In this document: in pieces, positions 39,324 through 47,320 of the stretch
Position numbering within the stretch: position 1 is the stretch's first letter
How the letters are laid out: each line of letters opens with the position of its first letter
NCBI GenBank assembly: GCA_040905185.1
Contig: JBBDRZ010000007.1
Coordinates: forward strand, 1 to 64,000
DNA: 64,000 bases
From: DASTEQ01 sp040905185
Lineage (GTDB): Bacteria > Chloroflexota > Limnocylindria > QHBO01
Direction: 5' to 3'
Program-made: the position numbers and the translations under genes
Notes under the pieces: generated by a model
Database searches by the model: none
What the model was told of the DNA's origin: nothing
Seen by the model: the letters and a program-made list of their open reading frames with translations, nothing else

Positions 39324-39342
39324 GCTTGGTCCTCCTTCCGCG

Positions 39343-39534
39343 CTATTCCTTCATCGCTCGTCGCGCGACGTCCCAGATGGTCCACATGGCCGCGGCCACT
39401 CCGAACGCGATTCCCACCAGCAAGAGCAGTGGCCGGGTTCCGAGCAGGCCGTCCAGCAGCAAGCCTCCGAACAGGCCGATCATCACGGAAACCGCGAGCC
39501 GGATCCCCAGGTCGAAGGCGACTCCCAAATTCAT
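39343..39534 (-). CDS. AtpZ/AtpI-like small membrane protein (second copy)
   Basis: 63 residues from ATG 39534, which overlaps the upstream stop (ATGA). Two helices: LGIRLAVSVMIGLFGGLLLD and PLLLLVGIAFGVAAAMWTIW, with a Gly-rich turn LLGTRP between, as in AtpZ. These proteins help c-ring assembly or Mg2+ handling for ATP synthase. It sits just before atpB, the usual place. Confidence 0.75.
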   Translation of the reverse strand: MNLGVAFDLGIRLAVSVMIGLFGGLLLDGLLGTRPLLLLVGIAFGVAAAMWTIWDVARRAMKE

Positions 39535-39773
39535 GGCTGATGCTCCGGATCGGTGTCCCGCGGCCGAGGCCGACGGAACCGGATGTAGAGCCATATGCCG
39601 ATTGCAGACGTCAGGCTGCCGACCACCAGGCCGCCGAGCACGAAAATCGGCGAGGTCCCAGCCTGCGCATCCAAGAGCAGACCGGCGACCACGCCGCCGA
39701 GCATCGGGACCGCCATGATCAGGGTGACCTCACCCAGGATCCTGCCCGGCCCGGCGCTCGTCCCTCGCTGCAT
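39531..39773 (-). CDS. AtpZ/AtpI-like small membrane protein (first copy)
   Basis: 80 residues from ATG. Two helices: LIMAVPMLGGVVAGLLLDAQ and IFVLGGLVVGSLTSAIGIWL with AGTSP between, then a basic/acidic tail. Same hairpin layout as the following gene; the two overlap by four bases. First gene of the ATP synthase operon, about 30 bases after a predicted TATACT promoter. Confidence 0.72.
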   Translation of the reverse strand: MQRGTSAGPGRILGEVTLIMAVPMLGGVVAGLLLDAQAGTSPIFVLGGLVVGSLTSAIGIWLYIRFRRPRPRDTDPEHQP

Positions 39774-39808
39774 TTCAGCTCGACTTCGGGCGATCGGAAA
39801 CCGGCGCG

Positions 39809-39831
39809 AGTATAGCGCCGTTCAAGCGCGG
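39809..39831 (-). promoter_or_regulatory. Predicted promoter of the ATP synthase operon
   Basis: On the minus strand TATACT (39809-39814) is preceded after 16 bases by TGGACC, one base from TTGACC. The predicted start is ~30 bases before the first AtpZ-like ATG. The -35 lies inside the 3' end of glyA. Confidence 0.6.
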
Positions 39832-41084
39832 GTCCATGCCAGGCCAGGGACCGGGAATCGCTCGGCCAGCGCCACCGCCCGCGCCCGCACAGATGCCTGG
39901 GCCGCCGCGTCTCCGCGGGCCGCGATCCCATCCACGATCAGGCGGCCGATCTCCGCCATCTCGTCCGGCCCCATCCCCCGACCGGTGACGCACGGCGTCC
40001 CGACCCGGATCCCGCTGGCCACCATCGGCGGGTTGGGGTCGTAGGGAATCGTGTTCCGATTCACGGTGATGCTGACGTCCCCCAACGACACGTCGGCCTC
40101 CTTGCCGGTCACCCCGAACGGCGTCACGTCGACCAGCAGCAGGTGGGTATCGGTTCCGCCCGAGACCAGGGAGGCGCCGTGCTCGGCCAGCGCGGCGCCG
40201 AGGGCGCGCGCGTTCTCGACCGTGCGCTCGGCATCGGCTCGAAACTCGGCGCTCATGGCCTGGCCGAAGGCCACCGCCTTGGCGGCGATGACGTGCATCA
40301 GCGGGCCGCCCTGGATGGCCGGGAACACGGCCCGGTCGATGTCCTTGGCGAGGGCTTCGGTGCACAGGATCATGGCCCCGCGCGGCCCGCGCAGGGTCTT
40401 GTGGGTGGTCGTCGTCACCACCTGGGCATGCGGTACGGGGCTGGGATGCACTCCCGCGGCCACCAGGCCCGCGAAGTGGGCCATGTCGGTCATCAGGATC
40501 GCCCCCACCTCATCGGCGATCTCGCGGAAGGCCGCGAAGTCCCAGTGCCGCGGATAGGCGGTGGCGCCGGTGACGATCAGCTTGGGTCGGTGCTCGCGGG
40601 CCAGCGCCCGCACCTCGTCCAGGTCGATGAGATGGGTCACTCGGTCCACGTGGTACGGAACGAAGTGGTAGTACTGCCCGCTGAAGTTCACCGGGGAGCC
40701 GTGGGTTAAATGGCCGCCCTGGTCGAGCGCCAGCCCCAACACGGTGTCGCCCGGCTTCAGGAGGGCATGGAAGACGGCCATGTTGGCCTGCGCGCCGGCG
40801 TGAGGCTGGACGTTCGCGTGTTCGGCGCCGAACAGCTGTCGGGCGCGGTCGCGGGCCAGGTTCTCCGCCCGATCCACGACCTCGCAGCCGCCGTAGTAGC
40901 GGCGGCCCGGGTAGCCCTCCGCGTACTTGGCGGTCAGGACCGAGCCGGTGGCCTCGAGCACGGCTCGGCTGGGATAGCTCTCGGACGCGATCAGCTCCAG
41001 GTTCGAGCGGGCTCGTGCCTCCTCGTCCTGGACGACCTGCCAGATCTCGGGATCCTCCGCCTGCAGCGAGGCCCAGGCATCCAT
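39822..41084 (-). CDS. glyA: Serine hydroxymethyltransferase
   Basis: 420 residues. PLP enzyme interconverting serine and glycine with tetrahydrofolate, the main source of one-carbon units. Motifs: NLELIASESYPSRAVLEATG, AEGYPGRRYYGGCEVVD, TDMAHFAGLVAAGVHPSP, and the PLP-Lys K229 in VVTTTTHKTLRGPRGA. The end (FPVPG) is normal. Followed on the same strand by the ATP synthase genes after 48 bp. Confidence 0.97.
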   Translation of the reverse strand: MDAWASLQAEDPEIWQVVQDEEARARSNLELIASESYPSRAVLEATGSVLTAKYAEGYPGRRYYGGCEVVDRAENLARDRARQLFGAEHANVQPHAGAQANMAVFHALLKPGDTVLGLALDQGGHLTHGSPVNFSGQYYHFVPYHVDRVTHLIDLDEVRALAREHRPKLIVTGATAYPRHWDFAAFREIADEVGAILMTDMAHFAGLVAAGVHPSPVPHAQVVTTTTHKTLRGPRGAMILCTEALAKDIDRAVFPAIQGGPLMHVIAAKAVAFGQAMSAEFRADAERTVENARALGAALAEHGASLVSGGTDTHLLLVDVTPFGVTGKEADVSLGDVSITVNRNTIPYDPNPPMVASGIRVGTPCVTGRGMGPDEMAEIGRLIVDGIAARGDAAAQASVRARAVALAERFPVPGLAWTRA

Positions 41085-41117
41085 CGGTCCATCTCCTCCG
41101 TGCGCGGACTCCGGAGT

Positions 41118-41519
41118 CTAGACCGCCGACACGCCCCCCGAACCGATGTCGACGGTCGCGCCATCCCGGATCGCGGCCAGGTCGGCGGCCGGGAGCACCA
41201 GGATCGGGATCTGGACCCCGTACAGCTCCTCGGCGACGGCGGCGCCGAGGGCCAGGATGAGGTCCGGCTCGCCAAGCACGATGGCGGCCGGCGCCGTACC
41301 GGCGCGTACCGCCTCGGCCAGCACGCTGGCCGACGACGAGGAGCCGCGTGCGGCGGGCAGCACCAGGACCCGCCCGCTGACCCGGGCACCATGCTGCGGG
41401 TGGCGAAGCTCGATCACCCGGCCCGTCGCGGGATCCAGGCCGCCCCACAGGGACAGGGGCTCGTCGAGGACCAGCGCCGGCGCTCGCGCCCGGCCAGGGG
41501 CGATCAGCCGCCCGCTCAA
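41118..41519 (-). CDS. Aconitase X small (swivel, DUF126) subunit
   Basis: 133 residues from TTG 41519, overlapping the large-subunit stop (TTGA). Swivel-domain pattern: LSGRLIAPGRARAPALVLDE, PLSLWGGLDPATGRVIE, and SGRVLVLPAARGSSSSASVL (the conserved G-R-G-S-S-S loop). In archaea this subunit with the large one dehydrates mevalonate 5-phosphate; in some bacteria AcnX dehydrates cis-3-hydroxyproline. The context (glyA, rpiB) does not decide between them. Confidence 0.85.
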   Translation of the reverse strand: MSGRLIAPGRARAPALVLDEPLSLWGGLDPATGRVIELRHPQHGARVSGRVLVLPAARGSSSSASVLAEAVRAGTAPAAIVLGEPDLILALGAAVAEELYGVQIPILVLPAADLAAIRDGATVDIGSGGVSAV

Positions 41520-42787
41520 GCCGCCCCCCAGGTCGCATCGCGCACGACGTGCCCTGCCACCGCCGACGCGGCGCATTCGGCCAGGCTCCCCAGGACGACC
41601 TCCGCGCCGATGTTGCCCGGCGCGTAGTAGGCCCACTTGCCCGAGTCGGTCATGACCGGACCGTGCGGCGCCCGCAGGATGGGCGCGATGTACGAGCAGG
41701 TGTCGACCAGCAGCTCGGCCCCCGCGAGGCGCAGTCGCGCCGCGACGCCCGATGCCTCCGCCTGGGCCAGCGTGTCGCGCGCGGTGGAGATGAGGAGCTC
41801 GACCCCCTCCGCCACGTGCTGCTGGTCCAGCAACCCGGCGATGCGGGTCAGCTCAGCGGCCGAGGCGTGCGGGGTGCCCAGGCTGACAGCCACGATCCGC
41901 CCCTCCCCGTCGCCGCCCAGCTCGGCCCGGGCGGCCCGCAGCGTTGCCATGTCGATCGTTTGCTCGTCCTCGGGTTGGGCCTCCTGGAGCGCGGCCTCCA
42001 GGGTGGGCGCCTCGGGCGTAGAGCCGATGACGTGGACCAGGGGCACCGCGCCCGACGACGCGGCGGCCGCCCCAAGCGCCTTCAAGCGGTCCTCGGAGAC
42101 GCCGGGAGGCAGGCCGTCCAGGGCGGCCACGCGCCCGCCCGCGATTCGGCCCACCACGATCCCGAGGACCGGGTACAGGCCGTCGTCGTCCAACAGCCCT
42201 GCCGGCACGTTGCTCGCCAGGCGGATGACGAGCCGCGCCCGCCGCTCCTCCGTGCGATGCAGGCCGGCGTCGGGGACCCGCCCCACGATGGCGGCGGCGA
42301 TGTCCAGGAAGTCCCCGTACCGATTGGTCCGGGCGCCGAGCACCGAGTTGGCGAAGACGATGGCGTTCGACTCCCCCCAGGCCACCTGGTCGCCGAGACC
42401 GGGTCGTGACTCGGCCAGCTGGTAGGGAGCGCAGGTGTAGGTCGGGCGGCAGCCGAGTGCCCGGTAGCGTTCCATCAGCCGCCGGCCGCGCTGCGCGAGG
42501 TCAGGGTCGCCGCGCCACAGCTCGGGGTGCAGCAGGTCGACGGCGCCCACGTTGAGGGTCGTCGGTACGCGGACCGCGGCCGCACCGTCCACCAGGCGAT
42601 CCACGAAGTCCAGCGTGGCCTGCCCGTGGTACAGGCACGAGTCGACGTGGGCCGCGCGGATGGGGATCAGTCGCTCGGCCTCCAGGACGTCCGCCGCGCG
42701 GACCACCAGGCGCATGGCGAGCGCGGTCCCCGGCCCGGAATCGCCCTCCAGCAGAGCCCGTTCGGCCGGCTCCAGGTGCAGGCTCAG
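41516..42787 (-). CDS. Aconitase X large (catalytic) subunit, probable CTG start
   Basis: 423 residues if started at CTG 42787, whose last bases overlap the rpiB stop (CTGA). The N-terminus LSLHLEPAERALLEGDSGPG and ALAMRLVVRAAD matches the AcnX start (LT-x-EE-x-ML-x-G-x-x-G), and no ATG/GTG/TTG begins it; GGAGG is seven bases upstream. Candidate [4Fe-4S] Cys ligands are C51 (HVDSCLYHG), C119 (TYTCAPYQL) and one in LLVDTCSYIAP near residue 360. Also WGESNAIVFANSVLGARTNR and MTDSGKWAYYAPG. Forms the enzyme with the downstream swivel subunit. Confidence 0.88.
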   Translation of the reverse strand: MSLHLEPAERALLEGDSGPGTALAMRLVVRAADVLEAERLIPIRAAHVDSCLYHGQATLDFVDRLVDGAAAVRVPTTLNVGAVDLLHPELWRGDPDLAQRGRRLMERYRALGCRPTYTCAPYQLAESRPGLGDQVAWGESNAIVFANSVLGARTNRYGDFLDIAAAIVGRVPDAGLHRTEERRARLVIRLASNVPAGLLDDDGLYPVLGIVVGRIAGGRVAALDGLPPGVSEDRLKALGAAAASSGAVPLVHVIGSTPEAPTLEAALQEAQPEDEQTIDMATLRAARAELGGDGEGRIVAVSLGTPHASAAELTRIAGLLDQQHVAEGVELLISTARDTLAQAEASGVAARLRLAGAELLVDTCSYIAPILRAPHGPVMTDSGKWAYYAPGNIGAEVVLGSLAECAASAVAGHVVRDATWGAA

Positions 42788-43236
42788 CGACCGGCCTCCT
42801 CGGCCTCCAGGGCGGCGATCTTGGCGACTCGCCGGACGTGACGTCCGCCCTCGAACTCGGCGTCCAGGAACTCCCGCACGCAGGCCTCGGCCACCTCCAC
42901 GTTGGTCACCCGGGCCCCGATCGCGATGACGTTGGCGTCGTTGTGCTCCCGTCCCAGGCGCGCCACCACCGGGTTGGCGGCCTGCACGCAGCGAATGCCG
43001 CGGATCTTGTTGGCCACGATCGCCTCCCCCGTCCCGCTGCCGCCCAGGACGATGCCGCGGTCGTATTCCCCGCGGGCCACGGCGCGTGCCACCGGCGCGA
43101 TGACGTCCGGGTAATCGACCGGTTCTGGCGAGTCGGTCCCGAAGTCGCGGTACGCGATCCCCAGCTCGTCCAGCATGCGGCACAGCGCGGTCTTGAGCAC
43201 GAACCCCGCATGGTCGGAGCCGATGGCGACGCGCAC
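42784..43236 (-). CDS. rpiB: Ribose-5-phosphate isomerase B
   Basis: 150 residues. RpiB motifs GSDHAGFVLKTAL, DYPDVIAPVARAVARGEYDR, GIVLGGSGTGEAIVANKIRG and GREHNDANVIAIGARV. The catalytic Cys of E. coli-type RpiB is absent; GGSGTGE with E71 matches the mycobacterial type, where Glu is the base. Interconverts ribulose-5-P and ribose-5-P. Its stop overlaps the CTG start of the aconitase X gene. Confidence 0.94.
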   Translation of the reverse strand: MRVAIGSDHAGFVLKTALCRMLDELGIAYRDFGTDSPEPVDYPDVIAPVARAVARGEYDRGIVLGGSGTGEAIVANKIRGIRCVQAANPVVARLGREHNDANVIAIGARVTNVEVAEACVREFLDAEFEGGRHVRRVAKIAALEAEEAGR

Positions 43237-43240
43237 CGGG

Positions 43241-43858
43241 TCAGTCTATCGCCGGCTCCAGGTCCACGACCTCCGCCACCGCCTGCCGGCTGATGGCACC
43301 CTCGCGGAGCAGCCGGGCGGGCTCAGCCGTGAGGTCGACCACGGTCGACGCCGTGCCGCCCGGAGCCGGTCCACCGTCGACGACCGCGGCCAGCAGGTCG
43401 CCATGCACAGCGAACGCGATCTGGACCTCGTCCGCCCCCAGGGTCTCTGGTTCGCCGCTCCGGTTCGCGCTGGTTGCGAGCAGGGGTCCCGCCAGCCGGA
43501 TCAAGGCCAGCGCGACGTCATGAGCCGGCACCCGGAATCCAAGCGCCTTGCCGCCGTCGGAGGCCGGGAGGACCAGGGTCAGGGGACCGGGCCACCATCG
43601 GCCGGCGAGGCGTCTCGCCCGCTCATCCAGAACGTACCCGGCCGCCGTGACCTGCGACGCCTCGGCAACCAGGACCGGGATCGGCTTGTCCTCCGGCCTG
43701 CCCTTGAGCTTCACCAGATCCGACCGCTGTTCGTCCCGCCCAAAGGCGCAGGCGACGCCGTACACGGTGTCAGTGGGGAACGCGACCAGGTGTCCTTCGG
43801 CCATCAGCTCCGCGGCGGCGGCCAGGCCCTCCGGCGTCGCCGGCAGGATCTCGGTCAC
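43241..43858 (-). CDS. tsaC: Threonylcarbamoyl-AMP synthase (TsaC/YrdC/YwlC)
   Basis: 205 residues from GTG 43858, overlapping the prmC stop (GTGA). YrdC pattern: GHLVAFPTDTVYGVACAF, KLKGRPEDKPIPVLV, RWWPGPLTLVLP and LLATSANRSGEPE. Single-domain form without the C-terminal Sua5 domain. Makes threonylcarbamoyl-AMP from Thr, bicarbonate and ATP for tRNA t6A37. Longer starts upstream lie inside prmC. Confidence 0.94.
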   Translation of the reverse strand: MTEILPATPEGLAAAAELMAEGHLVAFPTDTVYGVACAFGRDEQRSDLVKLKGRPEDKPIPVLVAEASQVTAAGYVLDERARRLAGRWWPGPLTLVLPASDGGKALGFRVPAHDVALALIRLAGPLLATSANRSGEPETLGADEVQIAFAVHGDLLAAVVDGGPAPGGTASTVVDLTAEPARLLREGAISRQAVAEVVDLEPAID

Positions 43859-44772
43859 GGGAGTCGCTCCAGGCGGACGATCCGTTCGTGGCCCGCCAGG
43901 TCGCGCAGGGTCGAGACCGACCACGCCCCCGGCAGGGCCGCGGCCAGGGTCCGGATCGAGCCGGCCTGGTCCTCGCCGATTTCCACGATCACGCTCCCGT
44001 CGGCGGCCAGGCGGTCGGGCAGGCAGGCCAGCAGCTGGCGGATCACGACCAGCCCATCGGCCCCACCGTCCAGCGCCGCGCCAGGCTCCCAGCCCAGGCT
44101 GCCCAGTCCGGCCTTGACTTCGGCGCTGCGCAGGTAGGGGAGGTTGGCGACAACGACGTCGGGAATCTCGGCCACAGTCCCCACGGGGTCGAGAAGATCC
44201 GCCACGGCCAGCGTCACCAGGCGATCCAACCCGTGCGCGGCAAGGTTCTCGGCCGCCAGCTCAACCGCATCGGGCGACACGTCGCTGGCCACCAGCCGGA
44301 GGCGGCCCAGGGCCAGGGCCGATCGGAAGCGTCGGGCGAGCACGACGGCCACGGCTCCGCCCCCCGTCCCGACCTCCCAGGCCAGGATCGGCCGGTCGTC
44401 GCGCCCCATGCGTTCGGCGATGTCCCCAATGGTCGTGTCGGCCAGCAGCTCGGTCTCCGGGCGCGGAATGAGCGACCGGCGGTCGGTGGCGACTCGCAGG
44501 CCGTACCACTCCTTGAAGCCGCGGATGTACGCGATCGGCTCGCCGGCGGCGCGCCGCTCCACCCAGGCGCCGAGGTCGGCCCCCGCCCGCCCCGGCATCG
44601 GCTCATCCAAGTGCGCCAGGAGCCACGCCCGTTCGCGCTCGAGGGCATGCGCGACCAGGAGCTCGGCATCCAGGCGCGGCGTCGGCGAGCCCGCCGCCCG
44701 GAGACGCTCGAACGCGCCTGCCAATGCCGCCCCGGCGGTGGCGGGGAGGACGAGGGACTCAGCCGGAGGCAT
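43855..44772 (-). CDS. prmC: Release-factor glutamine methyltransferase PrmC (HemK)
   Basis: 305 residues. An N-terminal helical domain (LDAELLVAHALERERAWLLA), then PIAYIRGFKEWYGLRV, LIPRPETELLAD, the SAM motif WEVGTGGGAVAVVLA and the substrate motif VVVANLPYLRS. The usual NPPY is NLPY here, a change also known in some homologs. Methylates the Gln of the GGQ motif in the release factor made by the upstream gene. Overlaps the prfA 3' end by 14 bases. Confidence 0.94.
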   Translation of the reverse strand: MPPAESLVLPATAGAALAGAFERLRAAGSPTPRLDAELLVAHALERERAWLLAHLDEPMPGRAGADLGAWVERRAAGEPIAYIRGFKEWYGLRVATDRRSLIPRPETELLADTTIGDIAERMGRDDRPILAWEVGTGGGAVAVVLARRFRSALALGRLRLVASDVSPDAVELAAENLAAHGLDRLVTLAVADLLDPVGTVAEIPDVVVANLPYLRSAEVKAGLGSLGWEPGAALDGGADGLVVIRQLLACLPDRLAADGSVIVEIGEDQAGSIRTLAAALPGAWSVSTLRDLAGHERIVRLERLP

Positions 44773-45838
44773 TGGCGCCGGCCGCGGCCAGGCGGGCCGC
44801 CTGGTCCGCGTCCCGCAGCGGCTCGATCACGCGGTCGAGGTCACCGGCCAGCAGACCCGGCAGGTTGTGAACGGTCAGGCCGATCCGATGATCGGTGACC
44901 CGGTCAGCGGGAAAGTTGTAGGTCCGGATCTTCTCCGACCGCTCGCCGGTCCCGACCTGGGCCCGGCGCGCCTCCCCGCGCGCCTCCGCCTGGCGCGCCC
45001 GCTCAGCCTCCAGCAGTCGAGCGCGCAGCACCGACAATGCCTTGGCCCGATTCTTGTGCTGGCTCTTCTCGTCCTGGATGGCCACCGCCATGCCGGTCGG
45101 CAGGTGCGTGATGCGTACGGCCGAATCGGTGGTGTTCACCGACTGGCCGCCGGGCCCACTGGACCGAAAGGTCTCGATCCGAAGGTCGCCCTCGTCGATG
45201 TCCACCTCGACCTCATCGGCCTCGGGCAGGACCGCGACCGTGGCGGTCGAGGTATGGATCCGGCCGCTGGACTCGGTGACCGGCACGCGTTGGACGCGGT
45301 GGACGCCGCTCTCGAACTTCAGCCGCGAATAGGCCCCGTCGCCGGCGACCTCCGCGATGACCTCCTTGTAGCCGCCCGAGGGGCTCTCGCTGGTGGACAG
45401 CAGGTCGACGCGCCAGCGGCGCTGCTCGGCGTACCGCTGGTACATGCGATACAGGTCCGTGGCGAACAGCGACGCCTCATCCCCGCCGGTACCGGCCCGG
45501 ATCTCGAGGATCACGTCGCGCTCGTCGTTCGGGTCGCGGGGCACGAGGAGCCGCCGCAGCTCGGACTCAAGGTCCGCCAGGCGGCCCTCCAGATCCTCCA
45601 CCTCATCCCGGGCCATGGCGCGGACCTCCGGGTCGGCGTCCTCCAACAGGCCGCGAGCCGAGGTCAGGGCCTCGCGCGTCTCGTCGCGCCCCCGAAGGGC
45701 GTCCACGATCGGCGCCAGCCGGGCCAGCTCGCGCCCGTACCTCACCAGCAGGTGCCGGTCAGTCGCGGTCTCCGCTCGGGCCAGCAGCGCGCTCAGCTCC
45801 TGGTGGCGAGCCGACAGCTCACCCAGGCGGTCGGTCAT
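44759..45838 (-). CDS. prfA: Peptide chain release factor 1
   Basis: 359 residues, full length. The GGQ loop is FRSSGPGGQSVNTTDSAVRI, and the anticodon-mimic region contains VQRVPVTESSGRIHTSTATV. The Gln of GGQ is the target of PrmC, encoded next. Recognises UAA/UAG. Start overlaps the DUF1385 stop (ATGA). Confidence 0.96.
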   Translation of the reverse strand: MTDRLGELSARHQELSALLARAETATDRHLLVRYGRELARLAPIVDALRGRDETREALTSARGLLEDADPEVRAMARDEVEDLEGRLADLESELRRLLVPRDPNDERDVILEIRAGTGGDEASLFATDLYRMYQRYAEQRRWRVDLLSTSESPSGGYKEVIAEVAGDGAYSRLKFESGVHRVQRVPVTESSGRIHTSTATVAVLPEADEVEVDIDEGDLRIETFRSSGPGGQSVNTTDSAVRITHLPTGMAVAIQDEKSQHKNRAKALSVLRARLLEAERARQAEARGEARRAQVGTGERSEKIRTYNFPADRVTDHRIGLTVHNLPGLLAGDLDRVIEPLRDADQAARLAAAGANASG

Positions 45839-46716
45839 GCCCGCGCCCGGTCCTCATCCATGACGCGCTGGAGGGCGGAGATGCTGACCTCGAGCATCCC
45901 GTGATCCGGGGGCCGGGTGGTCATCGACTGGAGCCACAGGCCGGGCGCGTAGATGGCGCGGACGAGCCGATTGCCGTAGTGGCGGGCGCCGAACCGGACC
46001 AGCTCGTAGGCCACCGCGGCCACCACCGGCACCAGCGCGATACGCGACAGCATGAGCAGCGGCAACGGCACGTCGGCCCGCGGGATGGCCGAGAAAAACA
46101 GGATGCTGATGACCACCACGATCAGGACGAAGGTCGTCCCGCACCGGGTGTGAGCGGTGCTGAACCGGTCCACCGAGGCGGGCTCCAGGACGGCATCGGC
46201 CTCGTGGGCACTGATGGTCTTGTGCTCGGCCCCGTGATAGGCGAACACCCGTCGCACGTCCGACAGGAGACCGATGAGACCGAGGTACACGACGAAGATG
46301 ACGAGTCGGAAGAGGCCCTCCAACAGGTTGGCCACCAGGTCGCTGCCGGCAGCCTCCTCGGCCGCCTCGGACAGGAGCAGCGGAAGCACGAAGAAGAGGC
46401 CGATGGCGAAGCCGAGCGACGCGATCATGGTGATGGCCAACGTGCCACGGCCGATCTCGATCTCCTCGCCTTCGGCTGCCAGTGCCGCGGAGCGCATCAG
46501 CATCCGGGTTCCCAGCACCAGGGTCTCGTACAACACGAGCACGCCACGGACCAGGGGCACGCGCAGCCACCGGCCGCCGCTCAGGGCTCGGGGCAGCGGC
46601 TCGGACGACGTGCGGATCTCGCCATCCGGCATCCGGACGCTCATGGCGGCCGTGGACTTGCCTCGCATCATGACCCCCTCGATGAGGGCCTGGCCGCCGT
46701 AGAAGAAGTCGGGCAT
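45835..46716 (-). CDS. DUF1385 (YqhQ-like) membrane protein
   Basis: 293 residues from ATG 46716. Starts MPDFFYGGQALIEGVMMRGK, the DUF1385 hallmark, with AMSVRMPDGEI and then four or five membrane segments, VFAYHGAEHKTISAHEAD and STAHTRCGTTFVLIVVV. A GTG ~34 bases upstream would extend the N-terminus. YqhQ-type proteins are unassigned; the position between rpmE and prfA is the usual one in Firmicutes and Chloroflexi. Confidence 0.9.
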   Translation of the reverse strand: MPDFFYGGQALIEGVMMRGKSTAAMSVRMPDGEIRTSSEPLPRALSGGRWLRVPLVRGVLVLYETLVLGTRMLMRSAALAAEGEEIEIGRGTLAITMIASLGFAIGLFFVLPLLLSEAAEEAAGSDLVANLLEGLFRLVIFVVYLGLIGLLSDVRRVFAYHGAEHKTISAHEADAVLEPASVDRFSTAHTRCGTTFVLIVVVISILFFSAIPRADVPLPLLMLSRIALVPVVAAVAYELVRFGARHYGNRLVRAIYAPGLWLQSMTTRPPDHGMLEVSISALQRVMDEDRARA

Positions 46717-46847
46717 CCGGTACTTCCGTGTCCCGGCCACGGCCTGGATCACGAACGGACCAGCCGCGATCAGCTGCTCGGGGGTCAGGAAGGCCAGGTG
46801 GGGGACGAGCCGCGAGAGGCGGCCGGCGGTCGGTTGCACCGGCCGGG

Positions 46848-47054
46848 TCAGCGGGAGGCGCGCTCCATCCGCCGCTGGAACCGCTCTACCTGGCCCGCGG
46901 TGTCGACGATGTTCTGCGTGCCGGTGTAAAACGGATGGCAATTCGAACAGACCTCGACCCGGATCGCCTCGGCGGTCGACCCGACCGTGAAGGTGGTCCC
47001 GCAAGCGCAGTGGACCTCGGCTTGATGGTACTGCGGATGAACGCCGGTCTTCAT
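46848..47054 (-). CDS. rpmE: 50S ribosomal protein L31 (zinc-binding form)
   Basis: 68 residues. MKTGVHPQYHQAEVHCACGT with C16 and C18, and EVCSNCHPFYTGTQ with C36 and C39, give the four-Cys C+ form. It continues with the usual GQVERFQRRM ending. Three bases downstream of rpmA. Confidence 0.96.
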   Translation of the reverse strand: MKTGVHPQYHQAEVHCACGTTFTVGSTAEAIRVEVCSNCHPFYTGTQNIVDTAGQVERFQRRMERASR

Positions 47055-47057
47055 CGA

Positions 47058-47318
47058 TCAGCCCTCGGCTCCGACCACGCTGACCCGCTTGCGGTCACGG
47101 GTCTCATGGGTGAATCGAACCTGTCCATCGGCAGTGGCGAACAGGGTGTAGTCGCGCCCCATGCCGACGTTGGGCCCCGGATGGAACGTGCTGCCCCGCT
47201 GCCGAACGATGATCGTCCCGGCCAGGACCTGCTGCCCGTCGCCACGCTTCACGCCGAGCCGCTGGCCCGCGCTGTCGCGCCCGTTCTTGGATGACGATCC
47301 AGCCTTCTTGTGTGCCAT
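47058..47318 (-). CDS. rpmA: 50S ribosomal protein L27
   Basis: 86 residues. MAHKKAGSSSKNGRDSAGQR is the standard N-terminus that reaches the peptidyl-transferase centre, without the Firmicutes-type cleaved leader; IIVRQRGSTFHPGPNVGMGR follows. Two bases after rplU. Confidence 0.97.
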   Translation of the reverse strand: MAHKKAGSSSKNGRDSAGQRLGVKRGDGQQVLAGTIIVRQRGSTFHPGPNVGMGRDYTLFATADGQVRFTHETRDRKRVSVVGAEG

Positions 47319-47320
47319 GC

